Shown: positions 26,301 to 35,447, counted from the stretch's first letter. The stretch: 64,000 nt of DNA from Enterococcus sp. 5H (GCF_028128615.1 NZ_AMDP01000061.1:1-64000); one strand, 5' to 3'. The notes: generated by a model not told the origin, from the letters alone. A program made the numbers and translations.

Positions 26301-27074
26301 CCCCTAATGTATTCAATAATTTCAATGCTTCGTTCATTCCTGACACAGCTTCGGTCTCTACTTCTGTTTTCGTTTTCAAGCTATCCGCATGTTCTTTCAG
26401 TAAGTCATCCTTAAACTCTTCAAAAGACTTCTCTCTGAATGGATTTGACAACCAATTTTCGCGTAAGTCATCATCCAGCTTTTCTTGATACATCGTTTTG
26501 ATAAACTCTGGTAAATCACTAAATCGCATAGAAGATAACAAAAAAGAGACATCGTTGTATCGTCTAAACAACATGTCTCTAAATTTATTGATACCGCCAG
26601 CACTTTCTACTATTCTGGCAAGGTAAATAATTCTTTTAATTCCGTTTTCGTCACTTCGAAAAAATCTCTCAACAGCCTCACATACTGACTTAATGGCAAT
26701 TTACCCACCTCTTCGGCTGTAAAATCACCTTCCAAAATATCAGCTAAAAAAGCGTTTAGTTCTGTTTTAATCGTTTTTAAATTGGACATGACCATTTTCA
26801 AGATTTGACCGATAATGTCGAAACTTTGCTTGCTAATTTGGGCGCTTACAGCTTCTAAATCTTTTTCAGCTTGCTTCGCCTCTTTAGAACCTGGGTCTTT
26901 CTCAATAATTAACTTGTATCCCACTTGCTTGGCCATTACATCCGCTGCTTGATCTCGTTGTTCTAAAAAGCCAATGATTTTGTCTGTTAATTCCAACTTG
27001 TCCGCGAATGCTAAAACTGTGAACATATCATCAGCCATTAAAGTTCTGATTTTCAAATCTTTTTTGCTAGCCAT
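26281..27074 (-). CDS. Tail assembly chaperone gpGT (by -1 frameshift)
   Basis: The region downstream of gpG is open in the -1 frame from before the gpG stop to 26281 and contains FRDMLFRRYNDVSF. Slippage at 26658-26664 joins it to gpG, giving a protein of about 264 residues. In lambda and most siphoviruses this G/GT pair coats the tape measure during tail assembly. The alternative, a separate gene from the ATG at 26574, lacks a ribosome site, so the fusion is preferred. Confidence 0.8.
26610..27074 (-). CDS. Tail assembly chaperone gpG
   Basis: 154 residues, highly helical. It sits between the major tail protein and the tape measure, where gpG-type chaperones are always found. Begins MASKKDLKIRTLMADDMF and overlaps the major tail protein stop by one base. 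Most ribosomes should stop at its TAG (26610). Confidence 0.85.
   Translation of the reverse strand: MASKKDLKIRTLMADDMFTVLAFADKLELTDKIIGFLEQRDQAADVMAKQVGYKLIIEKDPGSKEAKQAEKDLEAVSAQISKQSFDIIGQILKMVMSNLKTIKTELNAFLADILEGDFTAEEVGKLPLSQYVRLLRDFFEVTKTELKELFTLPE
26658..26664 (-). other. Slippery heptamer T TTT TTC for gpGT
   Basis: In the gpG frame the codons GAT-TTT-TTC-GAA give the heptamer T TTT TTC on the minus strand. After slipping back one base, the reading frame continues without a stop through the gpG stop into the T extension. Confidence 0.75.
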
Positions 27075-27781
27075 TATTTTTTACCTGCCTTTTCATCAGT
27101 AGTTGTTTCTGGCGCACCATCTAGTTGTCGAACTGAACGAGTTTGTGCTGGTTCTTCTGGCACTTCCGGTGTGTCTTTTGTTGGGTATAGAATAGTAATA
27201 GGTAACGCTTGTGTTTCGATATTTTCTGGATCTGTTCGAGCTTCAAACACTGCTGTGTAGACGGCTTCTGATTTGTCTTTGGGTTCTAACTCCAAACCAG
27301 ACGTACAAATAGCATAATCTACAATAATGATAATCGGTTTTTTCGATCCGCTGATCGTCCCGATATAGGCCATATTTTTAATATAATCTGATTCTTCAAT
27401 AATGGCTTTCGGTTTGATAATCTCGTAACCAGCCGGGAAGTCGGTTCCATCGCTTGATTCTGAATCAGCTAACAACATCATTTTAAGATTAGATAGTGTA
27501 TGTTCAATCATGTTCAATTCAAATGTGCCTTCTGTTTCTTCAATCATGTCTGCACCTACTGGCGTAGTAAACATTCCGTCGATCGGAACTTTTCGATACG
27601 TATTCTTCATTGTTAATTTAGAACCTTCACTCGTCGCTCCGATTAAATCGTAGCTCCATTTTTTTGCTGTAGCATCCCACACAAGGTTTTTTACCCATGC
27701 ACCTGCGTTTAACAGAAAATTGCCTGCTGCTTCTTTGGTGTACCCTGTTTTTGGTAAGTTCTCACTTGTAATTGTTGACAT
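27074..27781 (-). CDS. Major tail protein
   Basis: 235 residues. Begins MSTITSENLPKTGYTKEAAGN with the phrase NAGAWVKNL typical of TP901-1/phi13-type major tail proteins. Its C-terminus is an extended Pro/Thr/Glu tail. Hexamers stack into the tail tube. Position after the tail terminator gene and before gpG supports the call. Confidence 0.88.
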   Translation of the reverse strand: MSTITSENLPKTGYTKEAAGNFLLNAGAWVKNLVWDATAKKWSYDLIGATSEGSKLTMKNTYRKVPIDGMFTTPVGADMIEETEGTFELNMIEHTLSNLKMMLLADSESSDGTDFPAGYEIIKPKAIIEESDYIKNMAYIGTISGSKKPIIIIVDYAICTSGLELEPKDKSEAVYTAVFEARTDPENIETQALPITILYPTKDTPEVPEEPAQTRSVRQLDGAPETTTDEKAGKK

Positions 27782-28162
27782 TTAACTTTTCCTCCAATCA
27801 ACACGCACATAAATTTGTGCATATCTTCTTTGTAGTGTGTCCGACCCTGTCGGTATGTTATTTGGTCGAATAAAATCGAACCTTATGAAAAATTGTTCAT
27901 TTAATATTCGATTTTCATCATCATTAACGAAATTCTGTAGTTTCCCTATAACCTCTTCAATACGCTGATTGTTCTTCCCTTGATCGTCGAAAACATCACA
28001 ATCAAGATAGAATCCTTCTTGATTTTTACCTAAAGGTTCCCCAGTATAGCTAAAAGTCATGTAAGGGTAATCGACTTCTTTCTTATAATTTCGTATATAA
28101 AATACTTCGGGAAGAACCTGTTTGAAGGCGTTTAGTAATTCTGCAATAAGTAAATCCATCAA
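27782..28162 (-). CDS. Tail terminator/completion protein
   Basis: 126 residues with an alpha/beta pattern (PEVFYIRNYKKEVDYPYMTF near the start) typical of the gpU/gp17-like family that stops tail polymerisation. It directly precedes the major tail protein and overlaps the gp10-like gene by 4 bases. The call rests mainly on position. Confidence 0.75.
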   Translation of the reverse strand: MMDLLIAELLNAFKQVLPEVFYIRNYKKEVDYPYMTFSYTGEPLGKNQEGFYLDCDVFDDQGKNNQRIEEVIGKLQNFVNDDENRILNEQFFIRFDFIRPNNIPTGSDTLQRRYAQIYVRVDWRKS

Positions 28163-28560
28163 ATAGACCTCCCGAATATTTCTTTGGCTAAAGCCTGAAT
28201 TTGCGCATTGGATTGTCTAAAGGCAGGGCGTAAGAAAGGTTGAGGTGCCATCCCATAAGTAAATTGCCATCCCCAAGTCGGGTCTTTGTATACCCAACCA
28301 CCTTTACGACCTTGACCGTTCTCAGCGAATTCTCCTGTCCCAAACTCTACATAAACGGCGTAATCTGTATTTGCACCCACATAGCCGACTAGTTCCTTTT
28401 GATCGACTTGATACCCAATACTTTGTTTCAATTTACTTGTACTGATCGGTAGTAGATTAACTGCGAACCCTTCAACCATCATACATGCTTGTATTAGCCA
28501 CTCAACAGTTGCTTTTTTGATGGCATCTTTCCCGGCTTGAGAATTGTCTACAAAAGTCAT
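28159..28560 (-). CDS. HK97 gp10-like minor head-tail protein
   Basis: 133 residues from the ATG at 28560 (MTFVDNSQAGKDAIKKA), which overlaps the previous stop as TAATG; GAAGGTGG precedes it. Contains LLPISTSKLKQSIGYQV, YAVYVEFGTG and APQPFLRPAF, the hallmark segments of gp10 proteins. It acts at the head-tail junction. Confidence 0.88.
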   Translation of the reverse strand: MTFVDNSQAGKDAIKKATVEWLIQACMMVEGFAVNLLPISTSKLKQSIGYQVDQKELVGYVGANTDYAVYVEFGTGEFAENGQGRKGGWVYKDPTWGWQFTYGMAPQPFLRPAFRQSNAQIQALAKEIFGRSI

Positions 28561-28877
28561 TAGGCCACCTTCTTGCAATAAATCTCATACTGGCTATTCA
28601 GTTCCATAGGATTATCAACAAAGGTGATTTCGTAGGTTAACCCTGATCTAGGGTTATAAATACGATCAGCATTTGTAATATCTACTGACACATCGAATAA
28701 CATGAACACATGGCTAGATTCTTCAATAAAGCTGTTTGAAGAGTTCGCCTCATCTCCTGTCAATAAATCTAGATAACCTTCAACTTCATAAACCGTTCGC
28801 CATTCTACAATTGGTTCGCCTATTGGGTTGGTTCCTGTTGTCACTTCACGTTTAATATCAAAAGAAAAAGGTCCCAT
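28560..28877 (-). CDS. Head-tail stopper (SPP1 gp16-like)
   Basis: 105 residues, mostly beta (IKREVTTGTNPIGEPIVEW, VEGYLDLLTGDE), as in the phage head-tail joining family that closes the connector after packaging. It overlaps the next gene as TAATG and follows the adaptor gene by 2 bases. Confidence 0.8.
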   Translation of the reverse strand: MGPFSFDIKREVTTGTNPIGEPIVEWRTVYEVEGYLDLLTGDEANSSNSFIEESSHVFMLFDVSVDITNADRIYNPRSGLTYEITFVDNPMELNSQYEIYCKKVA

Positions 28878-28879
28878 AC

Positions 28880-29410
28880 TCAGAACCTCAGCTTTCGATA
28901 TTTAGTGATAAATGCCATCATTGCTGCAGGATAACCATTGACCGTTTCAGAAGAATTCTGGTCATAATATGATGTGGACCATCGAGAGATTGTTTCTGAT
29001 TTGATGCCCAACTTATGCCCCATTCGCTTGTCATACTGAATAAGCTTTCGAACGCCTGCCACAATATCCGCTGGGTACTCCACCAAAGTGGCAATAGCTC
29101 GCATAACAGTAGTAGAGATAAACGGCGTGTCTCCCTCAACTTCAATATAATCAGAATCTACAGTTTTAATGGTATATAGACCGTCATTGTATTTAGAATT
29201 TGATACTTGGATCGTTTTTCCTTTTACAAAGCCGATCTTTTCCTCAAACGAAACAATTTTAGTCCCTTCAAACTTCAATTGATCGATTCGGACATTGCGA
29301 TTTTGGAAGTTATTATGTGTAAGTTCCCTAATCGCTACCTCAATGCCGTCTAAGTCTTCTTGGGTAATTTCAGAGTGTAGTTTTTTAGCCTCTGCAAGAG
29401 TGATAATCAT
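28880..29410 (-). CDS. Head-tail adaptor (gp6/gp15-like connector)
   Basis: 176 residues. The N-terminal and C-terminal helical parts (ITLAEAKKLHSEITQEDLDG and IVAGVRKLIQYDKRMGHKLG) with IKSETISRWSTSYYD are typical of connector adaptor proteins that bind below the portal. A beta insertion lies in the middle. First of the joining genes after the capsid group. Confidence 0.83.
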   Translation of the reverse strand: MIITLAEAKKLHSEITQEDLDGIEVAIRELTHNNFQNRNVRIDQLKFEGTKIVSFEEKIGFVKGKTIQVSNSKYNDGLYTIKTVDSDYIEVEGDTPFISTTVMRAIATLVEYPADIVAGVRKLIQYDKRMGHKLGIKSETISRWSTSYYDQNSSETVNGYPAAMMAFITKYRKLRF

Positions 29411-29440
29411 AAGTGTTCCCCCAATCTAAAAGAGGATAGC

Positions 29441-29809
29441 TTATTCGCCACCCTCATTTGCTTCTGTTTCTAGTAATTCTTTTAATTTGTCGTTGCTGTC
29501 ATTTCCTTTGTGTTCAATACCCAATTCAGCAAGTTTGGCCAAAGCTTCTTTACGATCAAATTCGCCGCCTTTTTTAGCCTTTTTAAGCGCAAGCTCCAAT
29601 TCAGCAATTGTTGCTTTGGCTTGTTTTAATTCGTCCGATACTGCTTTATATTCTGCGATTGAATACGTCTTGCCGCCTGTTGCTTCTTCAACAACTTCGT
29701 ACGAGTTTGTCTCTTTGTCTAATTCGACTACATCATAACCTTCTGACAAATAGGTGCTTTTCTCTGAATCATCGATTTGTAAAATACGACTACCTTTTTT
29801 TACTTTCAT
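29441..29809 (-). CDS. Head-region protein with C-terminal HeH/SAP-like domain
   Basis: 122 residues. An N-terminal part (MKVKKGSRILQIDDSEKSTYL), a coiled coil (about 55-80) and a C-terminal helix-extension-helix motif (KEALAKLAELGIEHKG, NDKLKELLE). HeH proteins of this size commonly follow the capsid gene in Gram-positive phages; they may be a head decoration or hold DNA. Confidence 0.75.
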   Translation of the reverse strand: MKVKKGSRILQIDDSEKSTYLSEGYDVVELDKETNSYEVVEEATGGKTYSIAEYKAVSDELKQAKATIAELELALKKAKKGGEFDRKEALAKLAELGIEHKGNDSNDKLKELLETEANEGGE

Positions 29810-29811
29810 AT

Positions 29812-30726
29812 CTATTCTCCTTCAATAACAAAGGCTAAACCTTCGTGTTTTGTTTCGAATACAATGACATCGTCATAAGATTGTTCATAGTATAAGAAGT
29901 TTCCGCTATTTGCTGCAGACGGTGAATCTAATCCCACAAAGCTGTATTTTTGAGGTGCAGCCATACAAGGAATATGAATCAACATCATCTGGATTTGTTT
30001 GGCTGTTGGATCAGCTACGGCACCAGTCGTGAAATCATATAATGTTTTCATGCGATCAGATGGGATTGCAGGTTCAATTGTTACTTCATCCAAGCGATTA
30101 ATCACTCGATTGATTTCGTTTGTACTTCCTTGTACTGGTAATGTACGGCCGAAGTTCTTCAAGTTCTTAATCAATGTACGAATAACTGGTGTACAGAAGA
30201 TTGTACGTCCAACTGCAGGTACGCCCTGTTCATCCATTTCAGTCATTAACTTATCGAATGTTGTCAAGAAGTTTTCTTCTGTTAACGTCAACGCCACAAT
30301 TCCGTCTCCGCCGCCTAATGCTTGTTTACGAGCAAACAGACTTGACATCATTTGTTTATCCATTTCTGGAATTTTTTCTTCATCGTTGTAAACCTTAGTA
30401 ATGTTCGCAATCGACGTTACAAAGTTTGTTTCATCAATATCTGACGGATCGACTAATGTACTCCAGTAGCGTTCGTTCGTCAGTTCGTAAGTTTCCCACT
30501 GGTTTTCGTAATTCGCTTCAATCCCGGTAATACTACGACGCGTACGATCTTTTCGCCCGCCTTTGATTAATAGTTTTGGTAACTTCACCGTTTTTTGTCC
30601 TGTCCATTTAATGATAGAGTTAGACGGAGAACTCCAAAGTTTTTGAGTATACAAAAGTCCGTTTGCTGCATAACGTTGTTGTAATCCTGTTTGATAAGCT
30701 GTTGCATAATTTAAAATTGCTGGCAT
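29812..30726 (-). CDS. Major capsid protein
   Basis: 304 residues in the slot after the scaffold. Contains a typical capsid spine and A-domain pattern (KTVKLPKLLIKGGRKDRTRR, ANYENQWETYELTNER, PAVGRTIFCTPVIRTLIKN). Likely HK97 fold; no N-terminal delta domain because a separate scaffold gene precedes. GAGAGAAGG before ATG. Confidence 0.9.
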   Translation of the reverse strand: MPAILNYATAYQTGLQQRYAANGLLYTQKLWSSPSNSIIKWTGQKTVKLPKLLIKGGRKDRTRRSITGIEANYENQWETYELTNERYWSTLVDPSDIDETNFVTSIANITKVYNDEEKIPEMDKQMMSSLFARKQALGGGDGIVALTLTEENFLTTFDKLMTEMDEQGVPAVGRTIFCTPVIRTLIKNLKNFGRTLPVQGSTNEINRVINRLDEVTIEPAIPSDRMKTLYDFTTGAVADPTAKQIQMMLIHIPCMAAPQKYSFVGLDSPSAANSGNFLYYEQSYDDVIVFETKHEGLAFVIEGE

Positions 30727-30743
30727 TTTATTTCCTTCTCTCT

Positions 30744-31331
30744 TTAATTAGTAGTTTGTGTTGCTGGGATATCTGCAGTAAATGCACTGGTAAATTGTTC
30801 TGTTAAATCTGGATCAGCATTATTGCCTGGTTTCAATGGATTGGGAATCTGTTCAAATCCTTCTGGACCTTTTGGTGTTGGTTCTGCTGGGTCAGTTACT
30901 TCAAAAAAAGTAGGATGATTTGTTTGTAAATCTTTGATCTTGTTTTCTAAGTCTTTGATTACTCCCTTATCGTCCACTTCGACCTCACCTAGCTTATACG
31001 CCAAATAGTCAAGGTCATTTGCCCCGGCATCACGTAACGCGTTGTGAATAGCATTTGTTTTTGTTGTAGCTGCTAATTCATCTGTTAATGCTTGATTACT
31101 TTCTTGTAGCTCTTTAATTTTTTGGTTCAACGCATCTGAGTTACCTTCCTGTTTGCCCAACTCAGCTAACTTTGTGTTATTGTCTGCAATTTGCGCTTGA
31201 AGAGCTGTTTCAGATTCTTTCAATGCTTCAATTGCTTTATTGTGAGTGGTTACTGTTTTACCATACTCACCCATAACATATTTTGCTTGTTCTTCGGTTA
31301 AACCCTGTGCTAATAAATCTTCTTTTTTCAT
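30744..31331 (-). CDS. Capsid scaffold protein (DUF4355/gp20-like)
   Basis: 195 residues from ATG 31331 (MKKEDLLAQGLTEEQAKYVMG), chosen for the AGGAGG ribosome site; the longer frame has none. N-terminal helices, a long coiled coil (about 30-105) and a Pro-rich C-terminus. It directs prohead assembly and leaves or is degraded before maturation. Directly upstream of the capsid gene. Confidence 0.88.
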   Translation of the reverse strand: MKKEDLLAQGLTEEQAKYVMGEYGKTVTTHNKAIEALKESETALQAQIADNNTKLAELGKQEGNSDALNQKIKELQESNQALTDELAATTKTNAIHNALRDAGANDLDYLAYKLGEVEVDDKGVIKDLENKIKDLQTNHPTFFEVTDPAEPTPKGPEGFEQIPNPLKPGNNADPDLTEQFTSAFTADIPATQTTN

Positions 31332-31415
31332 TGATAAAATCCTCCTAAGTGTTTTTTGAGTGGCAACTCCCACTGTGAGCCGACTTTTAGAGACATTCGA
31401 GCAGGTCTAGGGTAA

Positions 31416-31444
31416 AACAAAAAGCCTAGTCGTCACTAGACTTT
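31416..31444 (-). terminator. Terminator inside the late operon, upstream of the scaffold gene
   Basis: On the minus strand AAAGTCTAGT pairs with ACTAGGCTTT (10 bp, one G-U) around GACG, followed by TTTTTG. It stands between the zinc-ribbon gene and the scaffold gene. Between it and the scaffold start lies a further small hairpin (near 31355-31375). It could dampen or process the late mRNA. Confidence 0.7.
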
Positions 31445-31446
31445 AA

Positions 31447-31707
31447 TTATTCGTATTTTTTTCGTAATTCTGTCATCCGTTCTAAAATATTTCGCTCATT
31501 TGCTTGTTTGATAACTATATTTGTTTCTTTACTTTGCTTTTTTATCATCTTGCGTAGTCGGTTATCAGAATAATAGATAGTTACTTTTTCTGAACAGTAG
31601 TCACATTCATAGTAATGATGAGTTACTCCTTTATCTATTTGTTCGCTTTTTTCACTCAAAAATACATATTTTCCACAGTTCGGACATGTCCAAGCTCTTT
31701 CGTTCAT
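31447..31707 (-). CDS. Zinc-ribbon phage protein
   Basis: 86 residues from ATG 31707 (MNERAWTCPNCGKYVFLS), selected because GGGAGGT precedes it. Two CxxC pairs (CPNC and CDYC, about 24 residues apart) form a zinc ribbon, followed by a basic helix. It overlaps the minor head gene by 4 bases. Function unknown. Confidence 0.75.
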   Translation of the reverse strand: MNERAWTCPNCGKYVFLSEKSEQIDKGVTHHYYECDYCSEKVTIYYSDNRLRKMIKKQSKETNIVIKQANERNILERMTELRKKYE

Positions 31708-32612
31708 GCTACTGACCTCCCTTTTTCCCACTCTTTATAATTCCTGTATTTAACTACTTTCTTAGTTTCGTTATCACGTCTCAACTCAGGTTTAACACCT
31801 TTCACTCGTGAATACGTACGACAGCGACAATTGATATCTTCTTTCGCAACTCCGAACATGTGAGGCTGTAAAGCTGCGTGTCCACTCGGTGACTTGAACT
31901 TTTCGTTTGGCTTCACCGCTTGGCCATCCAGCGCTCTGTGGGTATCACGAGTAGCTAATGACAATGTAGAAGACCAGACTTTCTCAAACTCAACCCCTTG
32001 GTTATCCGCTTCTGTCTGTGACTTCTGGCGTGTAACTGCTTGAACTCGTCCAGCTTCAGTTCTCATAATCGTCATAGCTCGCTTATATGAAGAATCGGCT
32101 ACGTCAGATAAAGCCTGTGCCATTTCTGCGTATGATTTCCCTTGAGCCAGTCCTATTTGTAATTGGCTTAATAAGTTGGCTTTAAGAGTTGATATGACAC
32201 CATCATTCAAACGTGCTGACAGTTTAATACCTTTAATCGGTGTATCAATAATCGTTTGGATTAAATCCCTATTGAGTAAATTAAATTCGATAGAGAAGCC
32301 ATGAGTTTGTTCAAAATCATAAAACAACTCATTGTAAGCCACGTGACCGGACGACTGCAGATATTTGTAAACGTGTTGCTGTTGAACGTCAGATAAGAAA
32401 TCTAATTCATTCTCTATTTGGACCATTAGCGATGTTAACCGGGCAACTTCTAACTTCTGCGCATAACTTAAACTGCTATGCTGCATCATGTAATACTCAA
32501 CTTTATTCTTAATCTCTTTTAGCGATTTTCCATAAGCCTTTTTTAATTCATCAGATGCAGAAGCATATTGTTTCTTAAGCAAAGCCTCTAATTCTTTTTG
32601 GTATTTATTCAT
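31704..32612 (-). CDS. Minor head protein (SPP1 gp7/Mu gpF-like)
   Basis: 302 residues from the ATG at 32612; the preceding TTG is less likely. Contains the gpF pattern: RTEAGRVQAVTRQKSQTEA, then WSSTLSLATRDTHRALDGQ and the CRC-bearing EDINCRCRTYSRV. These proteins join portal and procapsid and may be ejected with DNA. The start overlaps the stop of a 39-aa gene as TGATG. Confidence 0.9.
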   Translation of the reverse strand: MNKYQKELEALLKKQYASASDELKKAYGKSLKEIKNKVEYYMMQHSSLSYAQKLEVARLTSLMVQIENELDFLSDVQQQHVYKYLQSSGHVAYNELFYDFEQTHGFSIEFNLLNRDLIQTIIDTPIKGIKLSARLNDGVISTLKANLLSQLQIGLAQGKSYAEMAQALSDVADSSYKRAMTIMRTEAGRVQAVTRQKSQTEADNQGVEFEKVWSSTLSLATRDTHRALDGQAVKPNEKFKSPSGHAALQPHMFGVAKEDINCRCRTYSRVKGVKPELRRDNETKKVVKYRNYKEWEKGRSVA

Positions 32613-32731
32613 CAATCATCACTATCATTTCCATAAAACTTCTTAATAGTGATAGGCTCCCAAGTGCTTAAGATTAAGATGATAAAAACTGTTAACACCG
32701 GATGCTGGCTCATAAAATCAAATATCGTCAT
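32612..32731 (-). CDS. 39-aa membrane peptide between portal and minor head genes
   Basis: Starts MTIFDFMSQHPVLTVFIIL, with one membrane helix (about 11-24) and an acidic end. ATG at 32731 has AGGAG nine bases upstream; its TGA overlaps the next start (TGATG), and its 5' end overlaps the portal 3' end. This coupling is the main support for a real gene. No family recognised. Confidence 0.6.
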   Translation of the reverse strand: MTIFDFMSQHPVLTVFIILILSTWEPITIKKFYGNDSDD

Positions 32732-34166
32732 CGTCTAGATCTCCTATCTCGTAGTCTTGTGTTAGCAATGCTTGTTGTACTTCGTCAAAATCCAAGTCTA
32801 GCGTTTCGCATAACATTTTAAGCACGGATTCGTCATTCAACTTATGAGCAACTGTCAGTAAGTATGCTATCTTGACTTGCTTCGTGTCTTCTTTGATTTT
32901 TTCGATTTCAGCAACTTCTTTTTCGTTGAATGTTGTGTCTCTGGTAATGATAATGTCAATGCTGTTAGCATCGTACGCTTTACCAGTCCGACTGTTTATG
33001 TCATCCACGATTAGTCTTAAAACCTCTCTTAAAAGCTTACGCAGTCTCGATTCGATTTTATTACACTTAAGATCAAGCAAGGAATACCGAGACTTAATCA
33101 CTACATTGGTGATATTGCCATCGCCTACCTGTGTAGAATCAAACGCCATTCCGAATTTGTAGATGTTTTCTTTATCAATCCGTAATTTTGTATCACGAGC
33201 TGCAACTGGTATATCCACAGTTTTTACGTCAATGCCACCCTTTTCCCCATCTACACCAATAGTTTTTCTGGTTCTTAAATTGGTGACTAGTTTGTCTAGG
33301 TCGTCTCCTGGATAACCTCTGACCGCATAAATTGGATGGTCAAAATCAACTAGATTATTGGACAAGGCACAAGCCATGATGTCGTAATCATCCACTAAAT
33401 CCTTAATAGGCTCTAAGTCGGTTTTCTTATTTCCGTTGTTTTCTAGTTTCAAAAACGGTAGACGGTCAAAGCCTTTGCCGTATAGTCTGCCTTGTTCGTC
33501 TCTAACTAACCAGTGAGGCTGCGGGTTTACAATGATCGTTTCATCAAGTTTGAATTCCTTGTTCGCTCCATCTTGAACAAAAAAGACAGTGTCATTCTTC
33601 CGCCAAACTTCCGCTTTAGTGATTGTCACAACCTTACCGTCTTTTTCTATCTTGTCCTTGTAGTATCGGACGTAATTAGAAAGTAATCCTTTGTCGTCGT
33701 AAATCTCAATAACCTTTTCAGCTTCAGCAATCGCAAAACTTAAGCGGCCATCTTGATTGACATAATAATATAGAAATTCATGACGTTTGATTGAAGCCCC
33801 TTCTACTAAACTCTCAAGAATTAGTTGAAAGTTTTCATCTGTGTAATACTTCAATTCTTCTTTGAGGTTTTCATCATCCGTTTTATACTCAATCGGATTC
33901 GAAAGAAGGTACTGAACTTTTTGATCGACTTGTTCAGCAAAAAACGGATGGGCAATTCTTATATTGCTACGATTCTTTTCTTCGTGCATCACGCCCTCAT
34001 TGTCGTAGTAGAAAAGCCTTAGTTTTAAAATGTCGTGCTGATAACCATAATAAGCAACTCCTTCGCGCATCTTCTCTTTCAGTTCGCTTTGCTGATCTTG
34101 TTGAATATCACGCTTGATCTGTTCAGCCATTTTTTTATAATCATCTGTTTCATAAATGTTTGGCAT
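32718..34166 (-). CDS. Portal protein (SPP1 gp6 family)
   Basis: 482 residues. Family segments include EKVIEIYDDKGLLSNYVRYY, DLVDDYDIMACALSNNL and KSRYSLLDLKCNKIESRLRK, and an acidic C-terminus (EIGDLDDDDI). Dodecamers form the DNA entry vertex. It stands directly after the large terminase. Confidence 0.95.
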   Translation of the reverse strand: MPNIYETDDYKKMAEQIKRDIQQDQQSELKEKMREGVAYYGYQHDILKLRLFYYDNEGVMHEEKNRSNIRIAHPFFAEQVDQKVQYLLSNPIEYKTDDENLKEELKYYTDENFQLILESLVEGASIKRHEFLYYYVNQDGRLSFAIAEAEKVIEIYDDKGLLSNYVRYYKDKIEKDGKVVTITKAEVWRKNDTVFFVQDGANKEFKLDETIIVNPQPHWLVRDEQGRLYGKGFDRLPFLKLENNGNKKTDLEPIKDLVDDYDIMACALSNNLVDFDHPIYAVRGYPGDDLDKLVTNLRTRKTIGVDGEKGGIDVKTVDIPVAARDTKLRIDKENIYKFGMAFDSTQVGDGNITNVVIKSRYSLLDLKCNKIESRLRKLLREVLRLIVDDINSRTGKAYDANSIDIIITRDTTFNEKEVAEIEKIKEDTKQVKIAYLLTVAHKLNDESVLKMLCETLDLDFDEVQQALLTQDYEIGDLDDDDI

Positions 34167-34181
34167 TTGAGCGCCTCCTTT

Positions 34182-35447
34182 CTATACAAGCCATTTTCCT
34201 TTTCTGTTAAGATGTTCAACTGCATATCGTATCGCATCGATCAGATGATTATACGAATCAACAGGAGTATTTGTGTATTCTCCCGTTTTCTTGTCTTTTT
34301 TATAAGTGTAATTCTCTAGTTCTTCGATCAATTTCACACATCGATCATCTACAATAAAATCAAACTGCAACAAGAATTGTATTCCATGTCTTATGCTGTC
34401 GGGCCCTTTTACAGCAGCTCTAATTCTAGGCACATCCAGTTTCTTTATTTCTGCAATCGATTTTTGTTCTGCAGAATCAGCGGTGATAATTTCTTTTTGC
34501 CAGCCTAATTCATGAATTTTATCCGCTACTGCATCATTCAATAAGCCTTTTCGTGTGTATTCTTCTACGAAATAGAGCTTTTTATTCTTGATGTCTGCTT
34601 TTACCCGAATAAACGCTGATGGATCGTTAACATACCCAAAGTCAAGCCCGTACAAGTCTTCGAGATTCTTTAAATCAGGACTATTCGGATCAAGTCGGCG
34701 TCTTGTCCACATCGTAGTAGGAAATACTAGTTTATCCAGTGTCGCAAATTCACCCAATGCATAGATGCGATAATATGCCGGATTACGTCGCTCTAGGTCT
34801 TGGATAGTTTGGCGTGTGTCCTCATCTAAAAATTTATTATTTTGATAAGTACTGTGATGAATAGCCGTTCGTTCTGGATTGTACTCTGCTTCTTTTCCAA
34901 AGAAATACTTATAGACCCAGTTCAATTTAGACACTGGGTTAAACATCAGATATATTTGTTTTTTGGGATGCTTACGTTCTCTGAGACGGAGTGTTAACTG
35001 GGTATAATCATCTAGGTCGAACTCTGTCGCTTCTTCCATAACTACATCTGAAACACCTTTGATTGATTTGATTTTCTCTCGATCATCCAACCCTTTAAAG
35101 ATAAATTCAGCTCCATTTGGTAGAGTTATTCGGAAGTCGGTATTGTTGACCTTACACCTACCTAACAGTTTCCAATCAGCTAAACATGCTAACACATCAG
35201 CGAAAATTGATTCTTTTATGCTACTGCCGACTTTTCTTGTCCACAACACTTTTCTGGGATGCTTCCACGGCAAGCACGCTTTGAACACGACTTTTTGAAC
35301 TACTCCATGAGATTTTCCACTCGATGCGCCGCCCCAGTATACCTCGGTAAATTTATCAAAATCTTGCAAATTATCATATACAGGCTTATTGAACGTTCGT
35401 GACGGATAATCAAACCGTAAAACAATATTACGTTTCTTCGTCTTCAT
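34182..35447 (-). CDS. Terminase large subunit
   Basis: 421 residues from ATG 35447 (MKTKKRNIVLRFDYPSRTF). The ATPase domain has Walker A GGASSGKSH and Walker B VVMEEATEF. The RNase-H-like nuclease domain shows acids in YGLDFGYVNDPSAF, TADSAEQKSI and NHLIDAIRYA. It cuts and pumps DNA into proheads. PBSX/SPP1-type by sequence appearance. It overlaps the small subunit gene. Confidence 0.95.
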   Translation of the reverse strand: MKTKKRNIVLRFDYPSRTFNKPVYDNLQDFDKFTEVYWGGASSGKSHGVVQKVVFKACLPWKHPRKVLWTRKVGSSIKESIFADVLACLADWKLLGRCKVNNTDFRITLPNGAEFIFKGLDDREKIKSIKGVSDVVMEEATEFDLDDYTQLTLRLRERKHPKKQIYLMFNPVSKLNWVYKYFFGKEAEYNPERTAIHHSTYQNNKFLDEDTRQTIQDLERRNPAYYRIYALGEFATLDKLVFPTTMWTRRRLDPNSPDLKNLEDLYGLDFGYVNDPSAFIRVKADIKNKKLYFVEEYTRKGLLNDAVADKIHELGWQKEIITADSAEQKSIAEIKKLDVPRIRAAVKGPDSIRHGIQFLLQFDFIVDDRCVKLIEELENYTYKKDKKTGEYTNTPVDSYNHLIDAIRYAVEHLNRKGKWLV

